Source: Actinospineispora spinosispora DSM 44797 (lineage in GTDB: Bacteria > Actinomycetota > Actinomycetes > Mycobacteriales > Pseudonocardiaceae). From it: a stretch of 64,000 nt of DNA. The position numbers were made by a program, and so were the translations under genes. The stretch spans positions 1-64,000 of the forward strand of contig NZ_AUBB01000038.1 in assembly GCF_000429025.1 (NCBI RefSeq), given 5' to 3'. Positions within the stretch are counted from its first letter, which is position 1, and each line of letters opens with the position of its first letter. The notes beneath the pieces are model-generated. The model ran no database searches, was not told the DNA's origin, and worked only from the letters and a program-made list of their open reading frames with translations. Positions 59,201-62,200 of this stretch are shown one piece after another.

Positions 59201-62200
59201 TGGTGCGGCCGGTCGAGGTGGGTGTCTTCGCGCCGTCGACGTCGATCGTCTCGACCTTCAGCCGGTACATCTCCCAGAACAGGCCCTCATCGGCCTTGGC
59301 GGTGCCGGTCAGGCCGATGACGCCGCCGGTGTACCTGTTGACGTACTTGGCGGTCGTGGTCGCGCCGATGATGTGCTGCGGCTCGTGGACCGGGAGGCCG
59401 TAGAGCTCCTCCATGATCCGGTGGGCGTCACCGTTGAACCGCAGGTGCCGGTTCGACCGGCCGGTGGCCTCCGACAGCAGCACGACCGCGTCGTCCAGGA
59501 CGTGGTCCCGGTTGAGGGTGTGCTTCGCGGCGGTCCGCAGCACGTCCATGACCAGCCCGCGTTCCTTGCGGGTCAGGTCGCTCAGCGCCTGCTTGCCCTC
59601 GCTGGTCAACCGCACCTTGCCGCTGTCGGAGAGGGTGTAGCCACCGTTCTCGCTCAGCCCGCGTGCGGTCTCGACCGCGTTCTTGATGTCGTGCCTGTCG
59701 TGCTGGCCCTTGCCAGGGCCGGTCTCGGCGATGACGCTCGGGTTCAGCGCCTGGTGGTTCAGTACGTCGTCGGCCTCGTCGACCACGTACCAGCGCAGCT
59801 CGCGCTGGATCTTCTCGCCGGTCCGTGCGTGCCGGTCGTACAGGTAGCTGTGCTCGAAGATGGTCTTCTCACCGACGGTGATCCACGCGTCGTGCGCCGC
59901 GCGCAGCTCCGGATGGGTCATGCCCTGGGCCGCGTGACCCACCTGCCTGCCGAAGACCCGCTGTACGGACCGCAGCCCCTCGTACAGCTGCCGCGCCTTC
60001 ACCGCGTCGTGGGCGACCACGTGGACGCCCTTGCCCTCCAGCGCCAGCCACGATCCGAGTGCTTCCTGGACCAGTGTCTTGCCGCCGCCGGTGCGCAGCT
60101 CCAGGATGATGCCCCGGATCTTGACTCCGAGCGAGGTCCGTCCGCCCTCGACTCCCAGCCGCGCCCTGATCAGCGCTTCCAGCTGGTGGTCGTGGGCCTT
60201 GCTGAACTCGGGGTCGGCGATCCGCTTGGCCTCGAGGTACAGCTCGACCGCTTCCGGCCGGACGTCGGTCAGCGACCGTCTTCCGGACGTCACGTCGTCG
60301 TGCAGCTTCGTGTACTCCGCCGCCAGTACCTCCGGCGAGCGGACAGGTGCCTCCGCACCGTGGGACGTGGTGTCGCCGGTTACATGGTCTGCCTTCTTTC
60401 CTGCGTCGACGGGCTGGGTCCGGTGAGCGTCGTTCGTCGCCTCCCGCGTGGTGCCGGTCGGATCGGTGTGTGAGGTGGTGTCGTGGCCAGGGGGCGGGAT
60501 GCCGTACTGGTTGCTGTTCGCGTTCGGGTCGAGCGGCGGGGTGTGCCCGCCGGTGTTCTCGCCGTTCGTGGCGGCGGTGGCCGGGTCGGCGCCGTCGTGC
60601 GGCAGGGTGGCCGTTCCGTGCTGGCCGCCGTTGCCCGCCGGGCCACCGCCGCCGCTGGTACCCGCGCTCTGCGCGGGCGGGAGTCCGTTGCCGCCCGGCT
60701 CGTTGCCCGGCTCCGGCCGGTTGCCCACCGTGCTGTGCTCGCCACCGGCCCGGCCGCTCGCCTGCGGCCCGGTGGCCCCGGTCGCGGACTGCCCGGGTCC
60801 GCCGTCGACGGCGGACACGGGGGCGGCGTCCGAGGGCTGGCTGACGGTCGGGCGCTCCTGGCCGGCGGTCTGCTGGCCGGTGTCGGCCCGAGAGTTCGTC
60901 TGGCCTGCGTTCGTGGCGCCACCGGCGTCGGTGCCGCGAGCGCCCTGCCCGCCACCGACACCCTGCCCGCCACCGACGGCCTGCCCGCCGGCGCTCGGTC
61001 CGCCGGCCGTTCCGGAGCCGGTGCCGCCCGCTGTGCCGTCACCGACGGACGCCGCGGCGGCCGGAGCGACCCCGGGCCGGGTCGCGGGGCCGTCGCCGCG
61101 CAGGGTGACCGGCTCGGCCGGAGTGCCGGGCCTGCCCGCCTGGCCGGGGGAGCCGCCCTGTCCGGCGCCGACGGTGGTGGAGCTCGATCCGGTCGAGGCC
61201 TGGGTGCCGGCCGCGGAGGCCTGCCCGGCACCCGCCACCGCGCCGCCGGTGCCGACCGCGCCCCGCCCACCCGAGGTGTGGCCCGGCCGGCCGGACTCGG
61301 GGTCGGCCGAACGGTCCGTGGCGCCGCGCGCACCGGCGGGCTCGCCGGTGGTCCTGCCGCCGGTGCGGGCCTCGTCGCCCTGCTCACCGCCGGTGCGGGC
61401 CTCGCCGTCGGTGTTCTGCTTACCCGCACCCGGCGTGCCGTCCTCGCCGGGACGCGAGCCGGGCTCGTCGGTCCTGGCGCCGACGTGCTCGGACAGGCGG
61501 CTGGACACCTGGACCGGGGCCCCGCCCGTCTCCGTGCCGGAGCCGCGGAACATGACGTGCGTGGTGTTCGACGGCGCCGAGGGCAGCTCGGTGGGCCCGT
61601 CGAAGTAGCGGGTGACCCCGCCCTTCTTCTCGAAGAAGATCACGTGCGCGGCGCCGTCCGCGCCCTCGGTCCACACGAAGCCGCTGGTGTCGCCGGTCTC
61701 GTCGGCCAGGCGCTGGTTCAGCTGCGCGGCGGTGGTCTCCTCGGTGTGGCCGTTGTACTTGTTCTCCAGGTGCTGCTGCACGACGTCGGTGGTCTGCGTG
61801 GTCCGGTCCGCGGGCGGCACGGTGCTCAGGTCGACCGCGCCCGCGTCACCGGAGTCGGCGCGGGTCTCCGCCTCGCACGCGCAGTTGCGGTCCGCGCCAA
61901 GCGGGGCGTCCGAACCGACCGGCTGCGTGGTGGTGCTGCTGGTCTGGCCGGAGTTGTCCGGCAGGGCAGCGCCCTCGCGCGCGGCGCCCATGTTGATGTG
62001 GCCGTTCGAGAACGCGGCCTCGAACTGCTGGTTGGATACGCGGGCCGTCCGGATCCCTGCTCCCCAGACCAGGCCTCCGGTGAGCAGATCGCCCGCGCGG
62101 TTGAACCATGCCCTCGGCCCCATGTGCCCGGCGTCCTGGCCGAGCTGGTAAATCTGCGCCCCGAACATGCCGCCGAAGCCCCAGTTGGCGACCCGGCCCA

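Noticed and set aside
56850-60473. 1207-codon plus-strand ORF
   Set aside because: Antisense to the SecA-like domain, whose motifs are clear on the minus strand.
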